NCBI GenBank assembly: GCA_021404685.1 | Contig: QWHC01000013.1 | Coordinates: forward strand, 1-64,000 | Direction of reading: 5' to 3' | Length of the DNA: 64,000 nt | Source of the DNA: Chloroflexi bacterium CFX4 | Lineage (GTDB): Bacteria > Chloroflexota > Anaerolineae > Aggregatilineales > UBA2796 | In this document: positions 52,599 to 60,672 of the stretch, piece by piece | Position numbering within the stretch: the first letter of the stretch is position 1 | How the letters are laid out: each line of letters opens with the position of its first letter | The notes under the pieces: model-generated | The model's database searches: none | The model's input: only the letters and a program-made list of their open reading frames with translations | What the model was told of the DNA's origin: nothing | Made by a program: the position numbers and the translations under genes

Positions 52599-53300
52599 AT
52601 GAGTAACGGTGAGGTCAACCTACGCGAACTGCATCACCCCGATATTCCCGTGCCAGAGGAGATGCAGTCCAACATTGCAGTTACCAGCCTAAGCAGCCTC
52701 TACAACTGGGCGCGCAGCCGTTCGTTGTGGCCCATGCTCTTTGGCTTGGCGTGCTGCGCTATCGAAATGATCGCCACGGCTGCCAGCCGTTACGATTTGG
52801 CACGCTTTGGCATGGAAGTCATGCGCGCCAGTCCACGTCAGGCAGATTTGATGATCGTCTCTGGCACCGTCACCAAAAAGATGATTGTGCCGATTGTGCG
52901 CCTTTACAACCAGATGCCAGAGCCGAAATACGTGCTGGCGATGGGCGCCTGCGCCTCTGGCGGCGGACCCTTCAAAGAAGGCTATAACGTGGTCAGCGGC
53001 ATTGATAAATATGTGCCGGTGGATGTTTATGTGCCGGGTTGCCCTCCCACGCCGCAAGCACTCCTCTACGGGCTGATTGCGCTGCAAAAAAAGATTGAGA
53101 AGCAATCGCTAGGCGTGGGTGCCAGCGTGCCGTGGTATGGCGCAGGCCCGAGCGAGGAAATTCCCGTGCCGATCCTCGGCCCTGATATTATTGATCCGCG
53201 CCACGCTGAACTGCTCCGCAAGGAAGCGCAAAAGAACCGCGTCACGCCAACCGTTGCCGAGGCGACAACAGCGGCAACCGCTGAGCAGGCACCTGCTTAA
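52599..53300 (+). CDS. nuoB: NADH-quinone oxidoreductase subunit B
   Basis: This 233-aa subunit of complex I holds cluster N2 at the quinone site. Ligands Cys52 and Cys53 (LACCAIEM), Cys118 (MGACAS) and Cys148 (VPGCPP) are all present. The ATG at 52599 has GAGGAGG 8 bases before it. The C-terminal ~30 residues are an Ala/Thr-rich tail. It is followed by nuoCD and nuoI in one operon that ends at the terminator at 56066. The remaining nuo genes are not in the window. Confidence 0.95.
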   Translation: MSNGEVNLRELHHPDIPVPEEMQSNIAVTSLSSLYNWARSRSLWPMLFGLACCAIEMIATAASRYDLARFGMEVMRASPRQADLMIVSGTVTKKMIVPIVRLYNQMPEPKYVLAMGACASGGGPFKEGYNVVSGIDKYVPVDVYVPGCPPTPQALLYGLIALQKKIEKQSLGVGASVPWYGAGPSEEIPVPILGPDIIDPRHAELLRKEAQKNRVTPTVAEATTAATAEQAPA

Positions 53301-53322
53301 CATCATACGGAGCAAAACTTAC

Positions 53323-55155
53323 ATGACTGATCAAGTTCTTCCACAAGTTACTGACCTGCCCAGCACCATTGCCGCGCTCAAAGAGCGTTTTCCAGAGGCA
53401 GTCAAAGATGATACCCGCGCTGGCTACGAAGGCGTTATTGTCGAGGCGGCGCGCCTGCCCGAAATCGCCCGCGCCATCCGCGATGAATTCGGCTTTAATT
53501 ACCTCTCCAGCCTGACCGCGGTAGATTACCTCGGACACGGTGATCACCTAGAAGTGGTCTATCACGCCTTTCGTGTGCCAAGCGGCGGCAAGCCGTTGGT
53601 CTTTAAGGCGCAGACTTCCCGTGATGACGCCGTGATCCCAAGCCTTGTCAGCGTCTATCCCGGCGCCGATTTCCAAGAACGTGAGGCATACGACCTCTAC
53701 GGCATCCATTTCGCAGGGCATCCCAACCTCAAGCGTATTCTGCTGTGGGAAGGCTTTGAGGGCTATCCCATGCGGAAAGACTATCAAGAGGCGTACTACG
53801 AGCAAGAGACTAAGCCCTTTGACAGTCGTTGGCCCGGTGGTGATGTCTTCCGTGGCGAGGAACACAACCCGTTCGGGCATAATGTGCGCTATCCGGCTGG
53901 CTTCACGCTGGATGACTACAAGCCCGAAACTGAGGCAGAGTTCCAGCAGAGCATGGCGCTCGGCGTAGACATCATGGGCGACCCCGCCTTCCGCACCGAC
54001 CGCTTGCTCGTCAACCTCGGCCCGCACCACCCAAGCACGCATGGCGTCTTCCGCATGATGGTGGCACTCACCGGCGAGACGATTGAGTCGCTAGAGCCAG
54101 TTATGGGCTACCTGCACCGCAACCATGAGAAGATCGGTGAGCGCAACACATGGTATGGCAATATGCCCTTCACCGACCGCTTGGATTACATCAGCAGCAT
54201 GTGCAACAACATGGCATACGCCATCACTGTGGAGCAGATGATGCGTGGACAGGCAAGCGTGCCATACCGTGCTGAGGTCATCCGCGTGCTGATGTCTGAG
54301 CTGACGCGCATCACCAACCATCTGTGGTCAATCGGCTTCCTGCTGAACGATTTGGGCGCCTTCTTCACGCCAGCGCTCTACGCCATCCAGACCCGTGAAT
54401 ACATCCTCGACTTTTTCGAGGCAACCGCAGGCGCACGCATGATGTGCAACTACATGCGGATCGGCGGCGTCTTCAAAGACCTAACGGCGCGCATCCGCAG
54501 CGAAGCGGCACTGATGAACGACAAAGTGCGCGACATGGATACGATGGACTACCTCGATCAGCTCATCAATGAGCGTTTGCCGCGTTCGATTGACGAATTG
54601 GACGAACTGCTCTCCGAAAGCGAGATCATCAAGAGCCGCTGCATCGGCGTTGGCTTGCTGCCTGCCGAGATGGCAATTGCCTACAGCGCGGCAGGTCCGT
54701 TGCTGCGCGCTTCTGGTGTGCCATATGACATTCGCCGCGCCAATCCGTACAGCATCTATCCCGAACTGGAATTTGATGTTTGCACACGCCCGAACGGCGA
54801 TATTTACGACCGCTACTACCTGCGCCTTGACGAAATGCGCCAGAGCGTCCGCATCTTGAAACAGCTTTTGCCGCGCCTGAAGGATACAGCCGGGCAGCCG
54901 ATCTTTGGCGGCAAGACCAGCTACTCGATCAAGGTGCCAGCGGGTGAGGCATACGGCTTTGCCGAAAATCCGAAGGGCGAGCTAGGCTTCTACTGCGTCT
55001 CGGTTGGCGGCGGTAACGCTTGGCGCTACCACGTGCGCGCACCCAGCTTCATCAACCTGACGCCGCTTGGCGAGATGAGCAAAGGGCAAAAAGTGGCAGA
55101 TGTGGTCGCTATTCTAGGCAGCATTGACATTGTGCTAGGCGAGACGGATCGCTAG
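53323..55155 (+). CDS. nuoCD: NADH-quinone oxidoreductase subunits C and D fused
   Basis: This 610-aa fusion has an N-terminal NuoC domain (about 1-175: LSSLTAVDYLG, AYDLYGIHFAGHPNLKRIL) and a NuoD domain (about 220-610). The latter shows NLGPHHPSTHGVFRM, GYLHRNHEKIGERN and the C-terminal DIVLGETDR, with residues near the quinone tunnel. Fusion of C and D is known from E. coli and some other lineages. The ATG at 53323 (GGAG 11 bases upstream) is used; the frame stays open farther upstream into nuoB but without homology. Start is 20 bases after nuoB. Confidence 0.94.
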   Translation: MTDQVLPQVTDLPSTIAALKERFPEAVKDDTRAGYEGVIVEAARLPEIARAIRDEFGFNYLSSLTAVDYLGHGDHLEVVYHAFRVPSGGKPLVFKAQTSRDDAVIPSLVSVYPGADFQEREAYDLYGIHFAGHPNLKRILLWEGFEGYPMRKDYQEAYYEQETKPFDSRWPGGDVFRGEEHNPFGHNVRYPAGFTLDDYKPETEAEFQQSMALGVDIMGDPAFRTDRLLVNLGPHHPSTHGVFRMMVALTGETIESLEPVMGYLHRNHEKIGERNTWYGNMPFTDRLDYISSMCNNMAYAITVEQMMRGQASVPYRAEVIRVLMSELTRITNHLWSIGFLLNDLGAFFTPALYAIQTREYILDFFEATAGARMMCNYMRIGGVFKDLTARIRSEAALMNDKVRDMDTMDYLDQLINERLPRSIDELDELLSESEIIKSRCIGVGLLPAEMAIAYSAAGPLLRASGVPYDIRRANPYSIYPELEFDVCTRPNGDIYDRYYLRLDEMRQSVRILKQLLPRLKDTAGQPIFGGKTSYSIKVPAGEAYGFAENPKGELGFYCVSVGGGNAWRYHVRAPSFINLTPLGEMSKGQKVADVVAILGSIDIVLGETDR

Positions 55156-55173
55156 GAGTAGAGAGATAACCTT

Positions 55174-56058
55174 ATGTATGGTTCAGGCATTCTCAAAGGC
55201 TTGGGCGTTACGCTCCGCCACTTTATCGGCACCTTTGTTGATGATATTCAGTGGCTAGGGCGCAAGCGCGATCTGGATGTGTTCCAACAAAAGCAGAGCC
55301 TTGCTAACCGCGGCTTGGTGACGGTGGAATATCCCGATGAGAAGCTGGCAGTGCCAGAGCGCTTCCGCTTCACACCCTTCCTCATCACCTATAACCAAGA
55401 TGATCCCGACTATCCCGGCAAGGATTGGTGTACCTCCTGCGGCATCTGCGCGAAGGTTTGTCCGCCGCAGTGCATCTGGATTGTGCGCGGCACTGATGCC
55501 AAGACAGGGCGTCCCAAACCAGAGCCAGAGCAGTTCTACATTGACATTGACATCTGCATGAACTGCGGCTACTGCGCTGAATACTGCCCGTTTGATGCCA
55601 TCAAGATGGATCACAACTACGAAATGGCATCTTACGACCGCACCTCAGCGCACATTCACGATAAGGCGCGCCTCTCGCGTGAGGTGCGCTATTGGCAGTC
55701 CATCGCGCCGACCACGGCTGCCGAAGAAGAGGCGGCACGCGGCGGCTACGACCATACCGACGTGCAGAAGGCGCGCAAGAAGGCAGGGCTGGAGCCATCG
55801 CGCCCCGGTCCGTATGCGGCAGCACCTGCTGAGCCAGAGCCAGCCGCCGTCGCCGTGGTGGAAGCGCCCGCCGCTGAAGCGCCACAGGCAGCGGCAGCCC
55901 CTGCTGCACCGTCACCCAAAGCAGAAGCAGCACCCGCCGCACCTGCCGCCGATGGTGAGACGCCGCCACATCCCGGCTGGGTGAAGCGCGGCAAGCGCTG
56001 GGTTGACCCGAACGCGAAGGTTGAACCCGTCCGCCGTAAAGGGACGGGCGGCGAGTAA
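55174..56058 (+). CDS. nuoI: NADH-quinone oxidoreductase subunit I with Ala/Pro-rich tail
   Basis: This 294-aa protein carries two 4Fe-4S clusters: Cys86, 89, 92 and 96 (CTSCGICAKVC), and Cys128, 131, 134 and 138 (CMNCGYCAEYC). They pass electrons toward NuoB. The ferredoxin part ends near residue 165. A helical segment, then an Ala/Pro/Glu-rich stretch of about 60 residues and a final HPGWVKRGKRWVDPNA motif follow; usual NuoI is 140-180 aa, so this extension is unusual. The last gene of the operon. Confidence 0.94.
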   Translation: MYGSGILKGLGVTLRHFIGTFVDDIQWLGRKRDLDVFQQKQSLANRGLVTVEYPDEKLAVPERFRFTPFLITYNQDDPDYPGKDWCTSCGICAKVCPPQCIWIVRGTDAKTGRPKPEPEQFYIDIDICMNCGYCAEYCPFDAIKMDHNYEMASYDRTSAHIHDKARLSREVRYWQSIAPTTAAEEEAARGGYDHTDVQKARKKAGLEPSRPGPYAAAPAEPEPAAVAVVEAPAAEAPQAAAAPAAPSPKAEAAPAAPAADGETPPHPGWVKRGKRWVDPNAKVEPVRRKGTGGE

Positions 56059-56065
56059 GCTACAG

Positions 56066-56099
56066 GGCGGGGAGACAAGTCTCCTCGCCGTTGTTTTTT
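56066..56099 (+). terminator. Rho-independent terminator of the nuo operon
   Basis: GGCGGGGAGA and TCTCCTCGCC form a 10-bp stem with one G-U around a CAAG loop, followed by GTTG and six T. It lies 7 bases past the nuoI stop. Confidence 0.88.
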
Positions 56100-56207
56100 G
56101 GTATGATAAACTTACCCGAATCCAACCTTTAGGGAGTAGCGATGACAAATGTTTTTTGGTATGATAAACTTACCCGAATCCAACCTTTAGGGAGTAGCGA
56201 TGACAAA
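56092..56207 (+). repeat. Perfect 58-bp tandem duplication spanning the GIY-YIG gene start
   Basis: 56092-56149 and 56150-56207 are identical copies. Each holds the T-run, a -10-like TATGAT, GGGAG and an ATG. As 58 is not a multiple of three, the upstream ATG (56142) opens a different frame of 28 codons. The duplication starts inside the terminator's T-run and ends just after the true start codon. Confidence 0.95.
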
Positions 56208-57135
56208 CCAATCAAGAGTGGTGGGTAAGACAATACAAATCTTTCTTGCCAACGGAACACCTGACGGATTGCGTGAGGTTCAAATCAAAGGTCGCGCCGA
56301 GCGCATATATGTGGTTTTGCGTTCTCAATTAGGTGCTTTAGCAGACTGGGAATTCGTATCAAAAACAGGGATTTATGTCCTATTTGGTGATGATCCCGAT
56401 GGAAAATATTCCGAATACGTCTACATCGGTCAGAGTGATAACGTTCGCAACCGCCTTTTGCAGCATGACAATAATCCAGAGAATGAGTTTTGGCGACTGA
56501 CACTTTTACTTACAAGTACAGATGATAATCTACATGGTGCAATAGCAAGATATTTGGAGAGTCGCCTAATTGAAATTGCGCGAAACGCAAAAAGAGCGCG
56601 GCTCAAGAACGATCAGTACCCGCCTATACCACGTCTTTCTAAATCTGATGAAGCACTTGCTGAAGAGATTCTAGATGCCTTTTTGACATTGCTGCCTGTA
56701 AACAATTTCCACTTTGCTACTCCACATATTACACATAGAATTTCTGCTGAGACTACTGAGACAAGTCCATCTTTAGATACTTCTCCCATTTTTGAAATAA
56801 GTCGTTTAAGAATAGGCGTCAGCGCAACAGCACAAGAGGTTGATGGCAAATTCTTCATTCTCAAAGGCTCAAAGGCGCGTGCCGCTATTCAAGAGAGCCT
56901 CAGCAGCAACGCTAAAAACAGACGAAGCCAGTTGATAGAGCAAGGTATTTTAAGGCAGGAGGGTGAGTATCTGATTTTTGGGGATGATGTAGAATTTAGC
57001 AGTCCCAGTGCGGCGGCGCAAATTGTGGCAGGCGCTTCAGTTAACGGGCGCCTTTATTGGTTTGTGCAAGGAACTGAAACTACTTACGCCGAGTGGAGTG
57101 CAAAACGTAACGAAGAAGCTCTAGCAGGCTCATAA
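56200..57135 (+). CDS. GIY-YIG nuclease family protein with DUF4357-like C-terminus
   Basis: This 311-aa protein has a GIY-YIG endonuclease core: TGIYVLFG (57-59), EYVYIGQSDNVRNRL (YIG 75-77, catalytic Arg83) and ARYLESRLIE (catalytic Glu120). The C-terminal ~55 residues, SPSAAAQIVAGASVNG then WFVQGTETTYAEW, match DUF4357. Such proteins are common in accessory and mobile regions; function is unknown. Its sequence is clearly AT-richer than that of its neighbours, consistent with recent transfer. The second copy of the duplicated start region supplies GGGAG and ATG. Confidence 0.87.
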   Translation: MTNQSRVVGKTIQIFLANGTPDGLREVQIKGRAERIYVVLRSQLGALADWEFVSKTGIYVLFGDDPDGKYSEYVYIGQSDNVRNRLLQHDNNPENEFWRLTLLLTSTDDNLHGAIARYLESRLIEIARNAKRARLKNDQYPPIPRLSKSDEALAEEILDAFLTLLPVNNFHFATPHITHRISAETTETSPSLDTSPIFEISRLRIGVSATAQEVDGKFFILKGSKARAAIQESLSSNAKNRRSQLIEQGILRQEGEYLIFGDDVEFSSPSAAAQIVAGASVNGRLYWFVQGTETTYAEWSAKRNEEALAGS

Positions 57136-57224
57136 CCACTGCGAACTTCCTACGGTTGGGCGCGTTGGTACTGGTGCGCCGTGCAGCCTAGAAAACACAG
57201 GCGAATTGTGCGTGTGGCAAATGC

Positions 57225-57256
57225 GCGAGGGAATCGGCATCGCTCCGATCCCTCGC
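57225..57256 (-). terminator. Hairpin after mdh
   Basis: GCGAGGGA-TCGG and CCGATCCCTCGC pair over 12 bp with one bulge, 15 bases past the mdh stop on the minus strand. There is no long T-run. Confidence 0.45.
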
Positions 57257-57270
57257 GGGCGCCTATATGC

Positions 57271-58218
57271 CTACTTCTTGTAACCTAGCACATCCACCAC
57301 CGCACGGACTGCTTTCGCGCTCACTTCGAGCATCGCCTTTTCCTCATCATTCAAATCCATGATGATGACGCGCTCCAGCCCTTTAGCGCCTAGCACACAC
57401 GGCACGCCGATGAACAGATCGTGGTAGCCGTACTCGCCTTGCAGGTAGACCGCAGAGGCGATCACGCGCTTCTTATCCTTCAGGATTGCCTCGATCATGC
57501 TGACCGAAGCAGAAGCAGGCGCATAGTAGGCGCTGCGTCCCATCAAACCGACCAATTCGCCGCCGCCCTTACGGGTGCGCTCAATGATCGCTTGCAACTT
57601 GTCTTCGGGCATTAGCTCACGAATTGGGATGCCCGCCACAGAGGTATGGCGCGGCAGCGGCACCATCTCATCACCGTGACCGCCCAGCACAATGCCGTGT
57701 ACATCTTCCACGCTCACGCCCAGTTCCATCGCAATGAAGGTCTTGTAGCGCGCCGTATCCAGTGCGCCTGCCTGTCCAATCACGCGATCACGTGGGAAGC
57801 CACTGACTTCCTTCACGACGTGACACATGGCGTCCAGCGGATTAGTAACGACGATCATGATGCTGTTGGGCGAATATTTCGCCAATTCCGCCGTGATCGG
57901 ACCGACCACATCTTGATTGATCTTGACGAGTTCATCGCGGCTTGGGAATTTGCCCGTGGTTGGGTCTTTGCGGCGCGGCACGCCTGCTGTGATCAGGATG
58001 ACATCCGAGTTGGCAGTTTCTTCGTAGCTGTTGGCGCCGACGATCTTGAGGTCAAAGCCTTCCACAGGCCCTGATTGTGCCAGATCGAGCGCGATGCCTT
58101 GCGGCAAGCCCTGCACCACATCTACCAATACGACATCTGCAAGTTCTTTGCTGACGATCCAGTGTGCTGCGGCAGAACCAACGGCACCCGCGCCAACGAC
58201 AGTGACTTTTTTACGCAT
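57271..58218 (-). CDS. mdh: Malate dehydrogenase
   Basis: This 315-aa NAD-dependent enzyme of the LDH/MDH superfamily interconverts malate and oxaloacetate. It has the nucleotide-binding GAGAVG (9-14), Arg82/Arg83 in GVPRRKDPT (malate-type), catalytic Asp154 and His181 in LGGHGDEMVPL, and Arg157. The Arg pair argues for malate rather than lactate. It lies between two hairpins, so it is probably monocistronic. Confidence 0.93.
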   Translation of the reverse strand: MRKKVTVVGAGAVGSAAAHWIVSKELADVVLVDVVQGLPQGIALDLAQSGPVEGFDLKIVGANSYEETANSDVILITAGVPRRKDPTTGKFPSRDELVKINQDVVGPITAELAKYSPNSIMIVVTNPLDAMCHVVKEVSGFPRDRVIGQAGALDTARYKTFIAMELGVSVEDVHGIVLGGHGDEMVPLPRHTSVAGIPIRELMPEDKLQAIIERTRKGGGELVGLMGRSAYYAPASASVSMIEAILKDKKRVIASAVYLQGEYGYHDLFIGVPCVLGAKGLERVIIMDLNDEEKAMLEVSAKAVRAVVDVLGYKK

Positions 58219-58255
58219 TCTAGCGTCCTTCCTAAATCTGTTTGCTCAACACGAT

Positions 58256-58277
58256 AAGGACGGGCGATCCCGTCCTT
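58256..58277 (-). terminator. Hairpin between the HhH membrane protein gene and mdh
   Basis: AAGGACGGG and CCCGTCCTT form a perfect 9-bp stem with a 4-base loop. It follows the HhH gene on the minus strand and precedes mdh. The T-tract is poor (TTATCGTG). Confidence 0.5.
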
Positions 58278-58299
58278 GCTTCGTCAAAAGGGTAAGATC

Positions 58300-59205
58300 T
58301 TACTCATCCGATGCGCTGCGCCCAGCCGTCAGCGTCTCTTGGTATGCTTTCAACTCATCAAACTTACCTTCGGCGGCAAGCCCTGCCTGATGCGCCCAAG
58401 TCTCTGCTTTGCCAACCATCCGCACGCCGGCAGCGCGCACAATGCCTTCGATTTCAGAAGGCTGCATGGCGGCAAGTTTAGCAAAGGTATCCACGCCGGC
58501 GGCTACCAAAGCAGCCGAGATTTTCGGTCCAATGCCTTCGATAATCGTCAGATTGTCAAGGCGTTTGGTGGCAGGCGCAGGCGGCTGTGCTTCAGGCGTT
58601 TCAGGCTCAGGGGCAGCCTGAGGGACAGGCGCTGCTTCAGCAGGTGCATCTGGCACAAGTGCTTCTGCGACTTCGGCATAGGCAGGCGGCTCAATGGCTG
58701 CGTAGATGTTATCGGCAAGCGTCTCAGGCGCATGTACTGGATGCGGATCAACTTGCTCAGCGGTAGCTGTGGCTGCCTCAATCACCTCGACGGCAGCAGC
58801 TGTTGATGGTGCAATATTCATCGCCGCCGCCAATTCAGAGGCTTCCACGGCACCGGCGTGGGCAAGCGTTTCGACGGGCGCAGCGTGATCAGCGCTGTGT
58901 TCAGCGTGTTCGGCATGATCCTCGGCGTGATCGGCGTGGTGTGCGTCATGCTCATGCCCAACATACAGCGGCTCTGACCAGTCGTCATGCGTTAGCCACG
59001 GGCGCGAGGTGAACAGCCAGACAAGCGTGCCTAGCACTAAGAGCAGCGCGCCGCCGAGCAGGAACAAATTAAGCCTGCCTACATCGGCGTTGGGTCCGCT
59101 GGTGGCGGCGGCAAGCGCAAAGACGAGGACGACGAGCGTCAGCCCGCCGCCAACCAGAAAGGCAATGGTGCTTTCAAATTCTGTGAGCTTTTGGCGAGTT
59201 TGCAC
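58300..59205 (-). CDS. His-rich membrane protein with C-terminal helix-hairpin-helix domain
   Basis: This 301-aa protein has two N-terminal membrane segments (about 14-36 and 45-66). A His/Asp/Glu-rich stretch follows, with about ten His in HEHDAHHADHAEDHAEH-like spacing, and then a long Ala/Pro/Glu-rich linker. The C-terminal domain (about 216-297) has LTIIEGIGPKISAALVAAGV, the helix-hairpin-helix motif of the DUF4332-like group, and ends LKAYQETLTAGR. The His run could bind metals. Function is unknown; the HhH may bind nucleic acid or a protein. An upstream -10 lies at 59298. Confidence 0.7.
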   Translation of the reverse strand: MQTRQKLTEFESTIAFLVGGGLTLVVLVFALAAATSGPNADVGRLNLFLLGGALLLVLGTLVWLFTSRPWLTHDDWSEPLYVGHEHDAHHADHAEDHAEHAEHSADHAAPVETLAHAGAVEASELAAAMNIAPSTAAAVEVIEAATATAEQVDPHPVHAPETLADNIYAAIEPPAYAEVAEALVPDAPAEAAPVPQAAPEPETPEAQPPAPATKRLDNLTIIEGIGPKISAALVAAGVDTFAKLAAMQPSEIEGIVRAAGVRMVGKAETWAHQAGLAAEGKFDELKAYQETLTAGRSASDE

Positions 59206-59297
59206 GGAGAAACTTCCTTTGTTGAACGCTCAAGGCGGCGCATCCAACTGTGCAGCGCAGACCGCCTATGCTTTATCCCGAAAAAGACTTGCCTAAC

Positions 59298-59303
59298 ATT
59301 ATA
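59298..59303 (-). promoter_or_regulatory. Candidate -10 for the HhH membrane protein gene
   Basis: TATAAT on the minus strand lies 93 bases before the start codon, with no clear -35. The rest of 59206-59475 contains repeat Y copy C. Confidence 0.35.
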
Positions 59304-59378
59304 GCGAAGAATGCGCCTAGAGGGTAGCATCTCAGGGCGTGGTGAATTGTGCAGTGAGTCTCTAATGTGCAGCAACGC

Positions 59379-59470
59379 AGCCTCTCCCTAGCCCACAAGC
59401 AGGGAAAGGGAATGAGATGGTTTGGGAAGTTCCGCGTTGCGTGCAGGCAGCACATACCCTTCACCACGCC
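59379..59470 (+). repeat. Repeat Y, copy C
   Basis: AGCCTC, GCAGGGAAAGGGAA and GCAGCACATACCCTT...CACCA match copies A and B (71-205, 1701-1815) in order. The middle is shorter. It lies between the HhH and alcohol dehydrogenase genes, both on the minus strand. Confidence 0.45.
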
Positions 59471-59475
59471 CCTCT

Positions 59476-60522
59476 TTAGCTTAGGCTAGGCAGCACTGCC
59501 AACTTGATCACCTCACTGCGTGCCATGCGGTTTAAGCCGTCTTCCACCTCGCGCAGCGGAATTTCGCCGTTGATCATCGGTTTCACGTCCACTTGCCCGC
59601 TGATCAGCATATTAAGCGCTTGTTCAACGGTGCGCGGCGTGTGATGAAAAACGCCTTTCAACGTTATCTCATCGTAATGCACGTGCGTCGCATCAAAGCT
59701 GACCTGTGTGCCGCCGGGCAAGCCGCTGAACAGTACTACAGTTGCCGCCGGGCGCGCCATTTGGCAGGCAAGCTGCCAGGTTTCCGCGCTGCCGGCAGCC
59801 TCAATGACCACATCCGCGCCGCGCCCTTCGGTCAGCGCTTTCACAGCTGCCACGGCATCGGTATCTAAGGTGCTGATAGTCTCATCCGCGCCGACTTGTC
59901 TTGCCACTTCGAGGCGTCCATGTGCGCGCCCAACGGCAATCACCCGTGAGGCGCCCATCGCCTTCGCAAGCTGGATTTGCATTAGCCCCTGCGCGCCGCT
60001 GCCAACAATGGCGACCGTATCACCAAGCGCCACCTCTGCATAGTTGATGCACAACACTGCACACGCCAACGGCTCGATGAAGGCTGCCTCAGCAAACGAC
60101 AGATCATCAGGTAGTTTGTGCATGTTTATGCTGACGATATGCGGCGGAACGCGCAGATATTCGGCATACGTTCCCCAGTTGAAGCGCGCCTCCAAGTGCT
60201 GGCAGAGCTGCGGCTTGCCACGCCGACAGTAGTAGCACGCACCGCACGGCGCAGAATTAGCAGCCGTCACACGGTCGCCTTCCTTGAAGCCCTGCACGCC
60301 CTCACCGATTGCCGTGATGGTGCCTGCCCACTCATGCCCAAAAGGCATCGGCGGCTTAAAGAGTTTATGTCCGCGCTTGTATGCCTTCAAATCTGTGCCA
60401 CAAGTGGTTGCCGCGCCCACTTTTACAATCACTTCACCTTTCGCGGGCTGCGGAATCGGCACTTCGCGCAGCTCAAGCTGCCCTGCACCTAAGAAGAATA
60501 TCCCTTGCATGGTCTGAGTCAT
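59476..60522 (-). CDS. Zinc-dependent alcohol dehydrogenase (medium-chain)
   Basis: This 348-aa NAD(P)-dependent dehydrogenase has a catalytic zinc site with Cys41, His63 and Glu64 (GHEWAG), and a structural zinc with Cys93, 96, 99 and 107 (CGACYYCRRGKPQLC). The Rossmann segment is VAIVGSGAQGLMQIQLAKAMG. The IEPLACAV segment and overall pattern suggest sorbitol/threonine-type dehydrogenases, but the substrate cannot be named. It is divergent from a GT4 gene; the ribosome site is weak. Confidence 0.88.
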   Translation of the reverse strand: MTQTMQGIFFLGAGQLELREVPIPQPAKGEVIVKVGAATTCGTDLKAYKRGHKLFKPPMPFGHEWAGTITAIGEGVQGFKEGDRVTAANSAPCGACYYCRRGKPQLCQHLEARFNWGTYAEYLRVPPHIVSINMHKLPDDLSFAEAAFIEPLACAVLCINYAEVALGDTVAIVGSGAQGLMQIQLAKAMGASRVIAVGRAHGRLEVARQVGADETISTLDTDAVAAVKALTEGRGADVVIEAAGSAETWQLACQMARPAATVVLFSGLPGGTQVSFDATHVHYDEITLKGVFHHTPRTVEQALNMLISGQVDVKPMINGEIPLREVEDGLNRMARSEVIKLAVLPSLS

Positions 60523-60672
60523 TGCTGGTTGTCTTTTCTGCTAAGCATCTCAATTGCCTATATGCGCTATGATTCTAACATTCCCGAACCTGAACGGGCA
60601 AAAAGGGCAGCTTGCTTGTACAATTCTTCTCGAATACAGAACACATCACGGAGTCAGGGAGCAAGGGCGCAC

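Noticed and set aside
53119..53322. N-terminal extension of nuoCD into nuoB
   Set aside because: The first 68 residues are a shadow of nuoB in another frame. The ATG at 53323 starts the NuoC homology.
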